Positions 1 through 12,400 of a DNA stretch of 28,745 nucleotides are shown here, one piece after another (within the stretch, counting starts at the first letter, position 1; each line of letters opens with the position of its first letter). The DNA lies in assembly GCA_028565635.1 (NCBI GenBank), contig JAOXYB010037284.1, positions 1 to 28,745 of the forward strand. Direction: 5' to 3'. The notes below the pieces were generated by a model that saw only the letters and a list, made by a program, of their open reading frames with translations, searched no databases and was not told where the DNA came from. This stretch comes from Phoronis ovalis (Eukaryota > Phoronida > Phoronidae). A program made the translations under genes and the position numbers.

Positions 1-112
1 GAATAAAATTCATATTCTGGGTGGTGGGTCTGAAAAAAGTGCCTTCCGCCCCTCCCGTACAATTAAAAGCAGAACAGCCCTAACACATAAATTTGCTTTG
101 TATGATACTCAC

Positions 113-3100
113 TTTCATTCCAATTTCCATGGGTTCCATGTCTGCAAATGGTACTTCTCTCGTTGCTAGCTCCCAAAGTAGTATGGCATAACTCCACATA
201 TGAGCCGCACGGATATTAATATCTTCAGGCTTCTTCTGAAGTGCTGGAAAAAAGGGAAATGTACATGTACTTGTTTTTTATCTGCCTTTCCAAAATCGAC
301 CAAAGCAAATTTAAACTATTTATTGATATGTAAAATATAGCAACAATTGGTACTTTACCTTACACAAATGTAGCAAGACCACTTTTTTTGACTGATATAC
401 AGCAAGATGATATAGGATGATACATACCTTCTGGAGCTAACCAAGCTGGTGCAAACATTTTTCCCTTCTCATGAAAAGAGAACTGGTAATCTCCCATATT
501 AATGCGAGCAGTCAGGTCTTCATCAATCTTAAGAAAATTGATAGAATTATTACAATAAAATGTATAGACTAGCACAGTTGTTTGCAGGCCAATCACTGTA
601 TGCAATCATACTCTTCTCTATTCTATATTCCTATAAATAATATGGACATTGAAATATAACAGTTTGCTGTGTGGAACAAGGTGAATACAAAATAATCAAA
701 TATCATAAGAGAAAAGTTTACTTCAGGGACAAGATTTCTATCAAATGTAACAGAGCAACAAATGAAACCCAAATAATTAGGTGTATATGTAATATTGAGA
801 AAATTTAAATATCTGTCTACTATGTTAAATAAAACATTTGCTGATATTAGTGATAAATTTTAATAAAAAAACAAACATGCAAAATCAATAAATTAACCAG
901 AGAATAAAAAATTCTAAATTGAAAATAAAATTATAAATTTGCTACCTGGGATTAAAAACTGAATGGAAAAACATGCAATTGTTTGCATATGAGTACTATT
1001 GCAATGATTACATGTATTATTAGTAGGAAATAACCGACAAATGATTAATAAACACAGATGGACGTCAAAAACAAGCACACTCTTAATCAACACTGGTCTA
1101 GAAGCTGCGAAAAACACTTCTGCCAATGCGTGACCTAAAATCTAAAAAGCATTCAATAAATAATTGACAATAGCTACGCTGTCATAATGTCTACTACTGT
1201 TTACTGTGGGCAGTCCGGGAAATACTGAAAGTAAAATTCACTGGGAGCTAATGGCAACAAAAGCACAGCATTTTTTGTTGTTATGAAGTTAAGTTATACA
1301 ATATAAGTTATGTCATTATTCACAATTCTAGTTACAATACTATTTAAAACACTGTTTATTATAATATTTCAAATCACAACAGTTTCAACTTCATGGGGTC
1401 CAACACACTGTCGCACCTGACAAAGACACGGAGAGATCAAAACTGTAGTGACATCAAATATCCTAATAACTATTTTTTAAACATAGGTTAGGTCAGAAAT
1501 GCTACAAGGCAGCAGGCAAAACATGTATCTACAATCACCACCCAGATTGTTTACCCCGTTAGCAACACCACTCTTTAGCTTGTTATAAGCTGGATCATCA
1601 ATGTTAATTTTGGCAAGATCCTCGTCAATCTGTGTAAAGAAGATTACATGAGCTGTTAGCTAGAGCCAACCACTGCAGTACATAATAAATTATCAAAACT
1701 GTCATTAGTATTCTCCCACTACGATACCAAATTTAGAATCCTGGTTCAAACAGTGAAATTTTGATGCAAATTAATAATCGACACCAATCTCTTTTTAGTT
1801 TCTACTGCTTGTGGTAAAAAGGTGTGTAAACACTTGCAACAGGTCTAAACAGCAAAGACAATAGCATCACTGCTAGTAATCCATGACGTACTGCACTTTG
1901 TGTGGGGAATTGGCAAGAAACATTATAAAGTTATAAAAAGTTCAGCAGTAAAACATTTGCAGTCAAGAATATATTGGAAAATATCAGAATATTAGACACT
2001 TCAAATTATTATGTGTTCAACAACCATATTGAAGTTATCGAGACTGTTCTATTTACACATCTTCAAAAATAATTATGCTTAACCGGCAATGTCAATAATA
2101 GCTACAGTTAAAATACTATAAAATATAACATATAACCAGTGACAACGAAGAATATAAGGGATAACATTGACTGCTTCCACATACCATTCACTACAATTCA
2201 AAATTGCCCAGATTGCTTCAGGATAAGACAAAAAAACAAGAGCTGGCTACAATACCATGATAGTTTCGATCAGGCAATCAGTCAAATGGAATTGAAACCT
2301 CTATTCCCACACCTTTCTACACACTAGATGGAGTCAGTGCTCACACCATAGAATAACGCTCTGCCTATGTGAAAATGCTACTTAAATACACTATTAGGAT
2401 TGCTTCAAACAGGAATTTCAGCCAGTCAATTTTATCTTGGACACATTAAACTTTAGGTAAAAAACAAAATTATATACAATAAGACAATGACATTACAAAT
2501 ATATCTCTTTGACATGTTATTATCACAGACTTATTGACACTACTCCTTATATTCATAAAACAACTAAAAGTTTACTCAAATCTGTCAAAATCAAACAATG
2601 TTTCTTACCAAAACATGTTTACTGGTCAAGTAGAAATTTGGAAGCGTTGGTTCAATTGTGTGCAAAAATTCCATACCACGAGCAATGTCTATAGCAAATC
2701 TCAATGCTTGATTCTGATCCACAACAATACCTGCAAAGAGATAATGAACATTTGTTAGCTAAGTTCTGTGAAACAGATGTACCAGAGCAATATCAAATAA
2801 GTACAGCTCCAGTTGCAGTCTGAATAAATCCATCCGTTAGTGTTCTGTCGCTTAACCATAGTCAATTGTTGATATATTCCTTCAATTTAACAAGAGCACA
2901 ATAAATACATCATTAAACTTTGACCCAATCAAGATAAGCTTTTCTCTCTGCATGCAGTTGACCTATTTTACTAGCTACCCGATTAGTCCACTATTAGATC
3001 TATTATTGTATGCTGCAATTTGATTGGTGCCAAGAATTTCGTGGGCACTTTATTCACATACACCCACATACATATATAAATAAAGGGATTATCGTTCTTC

Positions 3101-6100
3101 TGCATTTCGAGATAATAAACGAAAAGTGACTATGGTTAAGCCCAGACGATAGTTGAGAAGGCACGAAAAACTAACGGATCGATTTATTCAGACTGCTCCA
3201 ATAGTAACACTGAACTGATGAGAAGTGGTTCGATTTCAGTTTCCTTGTGATTAAGAAAGACTCCTGCTGCTGTTGTACCTACCATTTTTACCTTCATTTC
3301 ATAATGACCCTGTTTTAGTTGGCTGATGGTCAGTAAGAAGTGCTAACCATGCAATGGGATTTTTCACAGTTTCTGACTGGATCTATCACTCTAACTACAG
3401 TAAGCAGCTAGGAGATTAGCAAATGTATATATAGCAGTTGATTATTACAGCTATCCGACTTAAATCAATATTCTGCAATTATTAAATGCTATGACTGTAC
3501 TTGTAACAATACCCCATGCATTTTTTTCAAATTGTGCTTACTTCCTGTTTCTTGATGCAGTACATTGTAGAGTGATCCGTATGCCATAAACTGACTAATG
3601 ACTACAAGGTTTGGTGGTTCATTACATGCACCTAAGACTGGCAAAATGTTGGGATTGTTGAAAATCCTAAAATAAAAGAAATATAAATGTTTTGCAGATG
3701 GAAATAGGAATATAGTTGTTATGACAAAGAATATGATGCCTAGGATAAATAAAACGCATTTTATAAAATCACTACAGTTTTTCTATAAATATCAATATAC
3801 AAGAACATAACTATTTATGTACTATGCTCAAATTGTGATACTTGAAATGTATGATACAAATTACTGTTAGATTATGTCATAAATATCAGTATAAACAAAT
3901 GCATAATAATTTGTTAAACTAACCTAAGTTTAGGAAATTCTTCAGCAAAGTCTCTTGACATTCTCACTGTACATTCTCTTAGCTTCAGAATCTTGGCAAC
4001 AATGTCATTATGTTGCCATACTCCACGCCAGCACTAAATATAACATTAAATGAGGTACACATTCAAGTTATTTTCATACTCTGTTTTAAGTGTTTTCGTT
4101 GAAAGTTTGGCAAGAGTATATAAAACATGTTCAACTTATATCTTTTAGTTAAGTTAGTTTTATAATATCAAAGTGAGATTCATGTCAATATGAAATATTT
4201 CACAATGCAACACAAGCATGCAGCCTGTAAGGAATGGTGAATAATACATGGCTTTGGGATTACTTTAAACAATACTGACATTGTAGCATAACTGGTATTG
4301 CATAGAACTACCAACCTCTCCCGAGTGAGTAGAAGCCAACTTTGTTTGCAGGCTCAACTGAGCAATGTCAATACCAGTGTGTCGAGACAATGTGGCATCA
4401 CCTAAGGTAGAAACCAGCTGAGTCTTTGTTGGTGTTTATACACATACATGTATGACAAGAAAAAAGTTTAGAAATAGTTTCAGCTTTACAGATAAAGCTA
4501 GAACTTTTATTAGAGATAAACCAATTTAAATTACATGCAACAAGTGAACTTTAGACTTTTAAAATTAAAACAATTAAGATTCACATTTGGGATAAATAAA
4601 TAAGGAGAGCATATCTTATTGCTATTCCTTTGTGCATCATGATCACAATTTATATATCAAGATTGGTCTTACGGCTTCGTGTCTTGAATCCCAGCCAGCT
4701 TCTATCCTTGTACGGAATTGTCTTCAGATCTTGACCAAGTTGATCTGCACGCTCTACAATAAGGTATCAATACAAATAGCTTCACAAATATGTGCCAATT
4801 TAGAAATCCATTTTTTTGTGGTAAACATTTATTTTGTCTTATGACTGGTAACTTTTCTGTTTTTCCAACACAAAGATACTCTACTTTTTTGCAGTCTTAA
4901 ATGCTTACTACGACTTCCTTGCAATATGAGTTCTATAGATACATTTTATTAATTATACATACATATATGATTATTGAATGATCATATTTTTACTAGATAT
5001 CACCAATAAAGAAACAACAAAACAGTACTTTACATGCTTCAAGAATAAGAGAAGTGTTAAAATTGATATTTTTGTACCTCTGAGCATTTTTTGGAGATAC
5101 ATTTTGGCCTTGTCAGTGGGTGTTTCACCAGCACTGTTAGCAAGTGAAACAAGACCACCATGATTTACCAGGTCCTGTAAGAAAATTAGAATAAATATTT
5201 GTAACAACAGAGAAGCAGGACTTTACAGAATTGCACGAACTTTACACTTCAATAAGTGCAATACAGATTATTTGCAGTTGTGAAACACCTAAAGTTAGTC
5301 CGATCTCAAACCCTACTTTGGTTATAATTCTTGAATATGTTAAACAGAACCTTTTTTAAATCAAGCATTTTATTATATTCTGATGCACACAACAGGACAG
5401 GGGATGTTACCTTGCTAAAAAATAACTGTATGTATCTCCCCCGTAAGATACTTGAAACTAAACATTAATATCAAACTCCTCACATCCTGTTCCTGTATAA
5501 AAAATGCATGGTTATCTCTTAAGAAAGGTTAGCTTGCTCAGCTAACTTTTTTTACAGTAATCAATATATTATAGCTACTATATGATAAGAACAGACTAAA
5601 CATAAAAAAAAGGTATAAAAATGAAGTAGCAGCAAAAGAGATAAGGGGGTGCAGTATGACACGGACTCACCTCAGCTACCATGTCATGTCCCCAGAAACA
5701 GGCATAGTGTAAAGGAGTATTCCCATGCTCATTTACAGCATTTATGTTAGCTTTGTTCTGTAGAAGCTGTAATGCGAAAAAAAGTTACTACACTAAAATT
5801 TGCTAATTTAGACATTACTTTGATAAGATTGTCCTAATTTTTACCACATATCCCGAATGTCTGGAAATCTGTCCCAATGTCCCACAGTTACAGGTACATA
5901 AACATAAGAAGGTTGCAATGAATAATTCTCCTTTTAGCATAAGCTTGTTGTATGTTGTAGTTTTTCAAACCAGATGCTGGCAGTGACAGTAAATGTTTTG
6001 ACTTATACAATGTTTACATATTTAACATACTCCTATTCTACAATCTGTTTTCGCAAGGGCACCCAGCTAATACTTATAAAGTAATCAACATCATTTAAGC

Positions 6101-7307
6101 ATAATACAAGTTCTGACTATAACATACCATCATAACAATGTCCCTATGGCCATGACTGGCAGCTAGATGCAAAGCAGTGTCGTCACCCATATTTGTGGCA
6201 TTAATTCTTGCACCACGTTGAATTAGCATATCAACAATATTAGCTCTACCTTCTCTGGCTGCCCAGTGCAACAGGCTAAACCTATGATCATCTCTGAAAA
6301 TAAAACAAATTCAGTTATTACACAAGCAGTAAAAAAATGCATATAATGCCACTGAAGCAAATATGTGTACAAATCTTCATGACAGTGGCTTACAGATATC
6401 CTGCAGAAGCTTCAGTCACAACTTAGTGATAAATGTAGTCATACTTAATACATGTTATTATGATCATGAATACATGACTTGTTGGTTAAGTGAGCTGATT
6501 TATTTTAAACAACATTTTTTGTTAATTATTGTATGTTATTTTTGGTGCACTTAAAAATGTGGCACCTGTAACATTTTCCCAAAGTCTCTCAAGTAATATT
6601 GACATACTCATAGCCAGATGTAGGATGCTGGTAGCCTAACTAATAAACCTAATCTAGGCAGAATTCCAAATACAAATACAGAATCACTGATAACTAATGA
6701 TTAAAGTGATAATGGCTTCCAACTTAAGGTCACCTAGTTTTTCAAGCTCAATAGGATGGGCAACCTTCATGTTTAAATGTTAATGGACTTTTTATGGTCA
6801 TTTTATTGGTTAGTATAACCAACAGCTTTTTGCTTTTTTATAAATTTCTAAATTCATGTAATACATTGACCAACTTAATACAATAAATAAAGCAAGTAAC
6901 AATGGATATTTTTTTCTCTGCTATCTATTTCTAGGCCAAGTAGCAGATAGGGAAAATGAGTCAGTGACCTAAAAATACAACCATATATGGCAACTACCAG
7001 AAAGTTCAACTTCTGAAATGGATAGCAAAATTATTTGGGATGTATACTCTATTAGGCTTAAATGATGTATAATGCATCTTTACAACAAAACAAATAACTG
7101 CTCAATTTCAGCTATATCCATGCAAGGAACCTTCCTTCGTCAAGTGTTTACATAGAAAAATACAGGTCAGTTTTCTACAAAATCTACAGCAATCCTATTC
7201 TATTGTAAACACACCCACCCTTGGTTCAAATCATTTTCTGTGTTGTCTAACCAAACTCTCACGTGAAAAGCATTTCCTTCCCTGACTTGTGTAAATATAT
7301 CATCCAT
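113..7307 (-). CDS. ILK: Integrin-linked kinase (ILK), exons 1-11; 3' end beyond the window
   Basis: ILK is the ankyrin-repeat pseudokinase that links integrin tails to parvin and PINCH at adhesion sites. Exons on the minus strand: 7307-7219, 6293-6128, 5766-5671, 5174-5078, 4753-4673, 4401-4316, 4033-3924, 3666-3542, 2730-2609, 527-428 and 243-113. All have GT-AG borders and joining phases, giving 401 codons; about 50 more are expected to the left. The protein opens [12 protein letters not shown] and [11 protein letters not shown], close to vertebrate ILK. Ankyrin repeats fill about residues 1-150 ([32 protein letters not shown]). The kinase-like fold follows, with VAKILK (Lys219), [21 protein letters not shown] and [19 protein letters not shown]. 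The catalytic HRD is absent (YLTSKHVL instead) and DFG is replaced by MGDYQF, as in other ILKs. The start is fixed by homology. The orthology call is very secure. Confidence 0.95.
1555..1629 (-). CDS. ILK: Candidate duplicated ILK exon (second IDEDL exon, '10b')
   Basis: This stretch lies in the intron between ILK exons 9 and 10, behind a good acceptor (pyrimidine-rich, ending ACAG) and ahead of a GTAAAC donor. It translates as [15 protein letters not shown] followed by [10 protein letters not shown]. Canonical exon 10 (527-428) starts [16 protein letters not shown], so both copies begin with the same five residues. Within those codons the differences are all at third positions. At 75 bp and phase 0 it could be added as an in-frame cassette, inserting 25 residues before the normal IDEDL segment. 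A weaker GT at 1541-1540 would make it 88 bp, ending in the phase of exon 10, so that it could replace exon 10. It may also be a decaying duplicate. Transcription has not been shown. Confidence 0.45.
2816..3195. mobile_element. 380-bp inverted-repeat element (MITE-like) in ILK intron 8
   Basis: The left end (CAGTCTGAATAAATC, then ATCCGTTAGT) is repeated inverted at the right end, where the top strand reads ACTAACGGAT and ends TTATTCAGACTG. The match resumes a little further in with CTTAACCATAGTCA against its complement. The flanks CTCCAGTTG and CTCCAATAG look like a diverged 9-bp target duplication. There is no coding capacity. A CAG...CTG end is common among hAT-like non-autonomous elements, but assigning it to a family is only inference. 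Confidence 0.6.
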
Positions 7308-8112
7308 TTTTCTTTAAGTAACAGTTCTTGGGTTCTCTATAGATATTTTTAGAACGATAAATTGAGTTTTTGTACCATCTGGATGCCGGCTGTAATCTGA
7401 TATTTACACTAATTGTAAACTATGCTCAGAATGTTCAATCTTAATTCCTGAATGTATGGATAAATTCTCCTGAATCATACAGTAAATTCACTAGTTCCGT
7501 CGGTCAGTCACTACTCGAAACATTTAAATCGATGACCATGAGTTGCGTTTAGTCTATTTCATCTCATAGTAATCAAAAATAGCTAGAGCTTTGCAAACAG
7601 CATCCCTACTCAAGCGCCACTTCTGCACGACCGCGCATCTATTTTGCGCAACATTTTCCCATAATGCATCTGAGAAAATGTCTGCGCCCATGAACGAAGT
7701 TTTTCCGTGCAATGCCAATTCTAAAACAATCTTCCAGAAAGTGTGAATTACAAAGGTAAGCAAAGTTGAACATGTACCTTGCTGAATTTCCTTACTTAAA
7801 TTTAAAAGTTATGAGGGATTATATTTTTTATTTGTGTAGACATTTCCGCAAACGCGTATTCACAACCAATATAATATTGACTATTGAGTCATGATTCAGT
7901 ATTGACTATTGTGACTATTGTGTAATATGAAACAGGCGAAACCCCTCAACTCTCATGCCGAGCTCAGATATACTTGTATTGACTTCCCAAGTGCTAGGTT
8001 ATTGCGCGTAAAATCAGTGTTCGTACTTAACATCGCGAGTTTAGAAACACGATCCATGAGCGCTGCTGGTGCAGCAAAATGTGATATTCAGATATGCTTT
8101 CGCTAGTCTTAC
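7308..8112. promoter_or_regulatory. ILK upstream region, probable promoter
   Basis: The stretch upstream of the ILK start codon holds no convincing gene. CpG and GCGC motifs cluster around 7610-7690. CCCATAATGCATC at 7658-7670 resembles the ZNF143/Staf core (CCCAnnATGC), a frequent element of housekeeping and bidirectional promoters. TGAGTCA at 7885-7891 matches an AP-1 site and sits among imperfect repeats of TATTGACTATTG (about 7875-7922). The motif matches are visible; their function is inference. A 69-codon minus-strand frame at 7554-7763 overlaps this region and is probably chance. Confidence 0.4.
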
Positions 8113-8901
8113 TCCTAGCTTCATGACCCTACTATGGCTTGCCTACGGCGAAGCCGTAGGGTCATAGCCCAGACAGTGTAAAAACCAGTAGAAGTTGGCC
8201 TCTTTCAAAAACACTCACCGTGTGTCAAAATATTCAATAAATTCAAAGCAATATTGGTGCCTTCTTTGTCTATGATACTTCTTCTGTTTTCTGTCACTTT
8301 AAGCTCGATTAGTACTCCTCAAGGTTACTTCTAGCCCACAAATCCATTACCACTACGATCAATGCAAAATTTCCATCTTGCAGACTTCATTTGGCAGGAT
8401 ATAATGTCACATTCACCAGCGACACGAGGCGGCAATCTGAAAAAATTCGGATAGGATGAACTAGTCGAAAACTGCTCTTCACTCATTTCGCTAGATTTTC
8501 CGCCCACCAATCCGAGCTATTATGGAAATGAGTGAAGAGTAGTTTTCGACTAGTTCATCCTATCCGAATTTCTTCAGATTGCTGCCTCGTGTCGCTGGTG
8601 AATGTGATGTCATATCCTGCCAAATGAAGTCTGCAAGATAGAAATTTTGCGTTGATCGTAGTGGTAATAGATTTGTGGGCTAGAAGTAACCTTGAGGAGT
8701 ACTAATCGAGCTTAAAGTGACAGAAAACAGAAGAAGTATCATAGACAAAGAAGGCAACAATATTCCTTTGAATTTATTGAATTTTTTTACACACGCTGAG
8801 TGTTTGTGAAAGAGGCCAACTTCTACTGGTTTTTACACTGTCTGGGCTATGACCCTACGGCTTCGCCATAGGCAAGCCATAGTAGGGTCATAAAGCTAGG
8901 A
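8113..8901. mobile_element. 789-bp near-perfect palindrome (foldback element)
   Basis: The left arm, 8113-8489, and the right arm, 8525-8901, are 377 bp each and almost identical when one is inverted, with only scattered substitutions by eye. They are separated by a 35-bp spacer. Both outer ends read TCCTAGCTT(C/T)ATGACCCTACTATGG inward. Near each outer end is a smaller hairpin (CCTACGGC-GAA-GCCGTAGG on the left, 8142-8160). No open frame of note lies inside and no clear target duplication is visible. It looks like a non-autonomous foldback or MITE-type element placed between the ILK and RRP8 start regions. As RNA it would form a very long hairpin. Confidence 0.85.
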
Positions 8902-9444
8902 CTATGTTTTCACCTGCTGAGTTGATTTGATTCTTAGAAAATTAGTACTTAATTATTTATTTTTCGGCAGAAAAAGCATGGAAGCAATATGAAAATTTTA
9001 TGGCGACAAACTATACAAATTTGAAAGCAGGTTTTTGCGCAGTAATGTTTAATTCTAAAAATAGCTGCCAACATCAAAATATGATTACTATGTCCTAGCT
9101 ATATATAAAACTTGTAGACTTAGTTTTATGTATCCTAGATCAGACCATTTTTTGATTGAAATGGTTATGTTATGGGCACAACTTTACGTCTAATTTGGTT
9201 AATTTAAATTATACATGCATGAGCCAGAAAAATGCACAAAAGTGCCTCTAACAGACGGTTTTCTAATTGTAAGATATGTAGGCTACATTACACATTATGT
9301 AAGAGGTCGCTCCGCTGCGCTTTCGAGCTCCCTGTTACTAACTAGTATTTTTTAGTGTTTGCATGATTTTAGTTTACCCTTTTCAAAATTACAAAAAGCA
9401 ATCTGTTTTTCTTTAGATTCTACCAGGAACGACAGAATAGTGCA
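8902..9444. promoter_or_regulatory. RRP8 upstream region
   Basis: AT-rich sequence between the palindrome and the RRP8 start codon. A short CpG-rich patch lies at about 9304-9330. A pyrimidine-rich tract ending CTTTAG at 9416 resembles a splice acceptor, so the 5' untranslated part may begin in an exon further upstream. No other gene is seen. Confidence 0.3.
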
Positions 9445-12400
9445 ATGTTTGAAACAGGAAGCTGCGACTGGAACACCGATACGTTTACTGAAGAACTGAA
9501 TAGAAGTTTGTTTGGAAATTTGGAGATTCCAAAGACCAGGGGCAAGGTATTTTTATCATTCTATGCCTTAGGAAGCTATAGATACATTTAAGAAGGCAAT
9601 TAGAAAATGCTGTTATAATATACCTTTCAAGTACAGTTGGGAAGCTGAAGGAGCAAACTTGTTCTTATTTATAAAAGAGTTAATTATTATTACGTAATTA
9701 CGTACATTTTTTTAATGTAATATTAGTCACATTTGGAAATCCTTAAAACAGCTTAGTCCCTTTTTTTTCGATTGGCTGAGGATCAGTCAGTGGTGCCCTA
9801 TGTTCTCCCAAGAGTGAAGAGGAATAAGTAAGAAGATCAGTCAATCTTATATAATATTAGTCCTAATAATAGGCCCAATACTCACAGTCAGCTGGTAAGA
9901 AAGTGTTGTTATATTTTTAAATAAATAAATATGATGTAATTTCTATATTTAACAGGTACTGAAACCGAGAGACAATCTTGGGCAAGCCTCCTTTTCGAAC
10001 AAATACTTATGCTTGAAATATCAAATATCTACACTCAATCCACACAAACATGAACACTGATCTGGTCACAATTAATGTTAAATGTTTCCTTTTTCTAGAA
10101 AAACAGTAAACAAAAACATGTCAAAGATTTCAACAGAAGAGTGGAGAAGGAATCTAGAGACTTTTCCGTAGTTGATCATCAACACATAAAAGAGGTTGGT
10201 ACAGTAAAAAGAAAAAAGAAAAACAAGAAGAATAAGGAGACAAAGGATATCTTTGCGAAACAAAAACAATCAACTTTAAAGGCTGTTACAGATAAAAGAA
10301 AGAATAACATTCAGGAAACTCTAGTTGGTCAAGAAATTAGTTCAAGCAGTTCTGATATACAACCTAGAAATAATAATCAGCTGTCAAGGAAAGTAAAGCA
10401 TAAAAATGTTAATGTTGCAGAAATTACAGATGTGTATGAGGCTACTTCTAAAAAAAGAAAAATATCTTGTAATGACATCAAAGAAGCTATACCATACAAA
10501 AAATTTAAAAAGAAGTCTATTACAAACAACACATTCAAATGTCAGCAAATAAGTGATAGGACCTTGCATGTGGAGGTAGAAACTCAACGACAGAAAGTGA
10601 AACAGCAAAGTGAACTTCATGGTGATCATTCAAATGTCAAACAAATTCCAGATTCTAATTTTTTCAAAGATGAAAATAAGGGAATCCACAAGTCCTCTAG
10701 TACACACAGAGTATATAATGTACACACACTTAAAGCCATATTAGATGTGAAAACAGGAAATACTTATAATCATGACAAGGGCATTTTTGGTAAGCATGTT
10801 GATAAAGCCACTGGAAAGAAGCAAAAAAGTAAAAATAAAGACCAAAAAAGAAATGAATCATTGGTCATTAAAGTTAACAATACAAATAATTCAAATAGTG
10901 TGAAAACTAAGGCGTCAAAAAACAATGATGCGTCCAAATCAGATGTAAAACCCAAAGAAATAGGATTTATTGAAAAATGTAATCCATCTGATAAAAAATC
11001 AGCTTTATATGATAAAATGAAAGAGAGGTTAAATGCAGCAAGGTTCCGTTATTTGAATGAAAAGTTATACACAACAACTAGCAAAGATGCTCTGAGGTTA
11101 TTTGCTCAAGATCAGGATGCCTTTAAAGTTTATCATGGTGGATTCCAGTCTCAAGTTAATAAATGGCCTGTTAATCCAGTGGATCGAATTGTACAATATA
11201 TAAAGTCAAGGTAATTTATATATAGAAGCAATGGATTTGGCAAATCCCTAAAATGTAGTGTCGGACTCTTTAAATAGCATTACTCTGAGCTTTGTGTTAT
11301 GAGTACCATACATTCAAGTTCTATGCATACATAAATTTATTTCCAAAACTGGTAGATGTGTTTATATTTTTTTATTTTTAGGCCATTGTCCTTGGTTATA
11401 GCAGATTTTGGATGTGGTGAAGCAAAGATAGCTCAGTCCATTCCAAATAAAGTGCATTCCTTTGATTTGGTGGCAACAAATCAATATGTTACTGTCTGTG
11501 ACATAGCAAAGGTATTTACATGTTTTGCTACAGTAGTATGAGATGAAATAAATGCTACACATCAGTAAGAATACAGATAAGGTCAATTCTATCAGTAGTA
11601 GTTATAAGTCTTTACAAAAATTTGTCTGTCCACAATGTTTTTCAAGTTTCTGGCATTAAGCTCTTTAGGGAAGTGAACCCGTTGTTCCACCACGACACAA
11701 TACAAGGATTCCTAGATGACATACTGATGTACATAGATGCTTACGGAATGCATTTTTTTGCCAAATTTTAACACTTAATACACATGAATTTCTATTGTTT
11801 TTGACATTTATAGGTCCCTCTTAAAGACTGCAGTATTGACATAGTAGTTATTTGTCTGGCTTTGATGGGCACAAACTGGAAAGATTTTCTGTCCGAAGCT
11901 AACAGAGTTTTGAAAAAAGGGTATGAAGTTTTTATTTAATTTTGTCAGTAACTCTTTTTGTATCCTAATATTTTATTTTGCTAACTATATTCAAAAGTAA
12001 AATGAATCTTGTCATAATACACTTTTAGCAAGAATGGTTTATTTATTATAAATAAAAATATATCACAAGACTTTCATCAGTCCTTTCTGATTTGGTGGGA
12101 AGAGATCATTTGGCATCAAAAGTCTCAGTTGTAAATTGGAGGAAGATTATAACCCAAGTCCCTGTTCATGGCTAGTATGTGTTAGCCTCTTTGAGCTTCC
12201 TGGCTATAGGTGTAGGTTCCTGATCTAAGATCTTATAATTGTCTCATTTTTTTACGATATGTTTTGAGATAAAATGATCAAGTGACCTCTTCCCGCCAAA
12301 TCAGAAAGGTCTGATGAAAGTCTTGTGATAAGACTGAAAGCTCTCTGTAGTTAAAATGTAAGATTTAGTTTTGACTAAATTTTTATTTATATGGTTATTT

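Noticed and set aside
4978-5163. A plus-strand frame over ILK exon 4.
   Set aside because: It is the antisense shadow of the ankyrin-repeat exon 5174-5078.
7554-7763. A 69-codon minus-strand frame upstream of ILK with a protein-like look (ALWENVAQN, KWRLSRDAV).
   Set aside because: It has no conserved family that I can name, it lies in the CpG-rich probable promoter, and no splice or frame link to ILK is visible.
10078-10955. Minus-strand frames rich in Phe, Leu and Ser opposite RRP8 exon 2.
   Set aside because: They are the antisense shadow of the Lys/Asn-rich coding exon.
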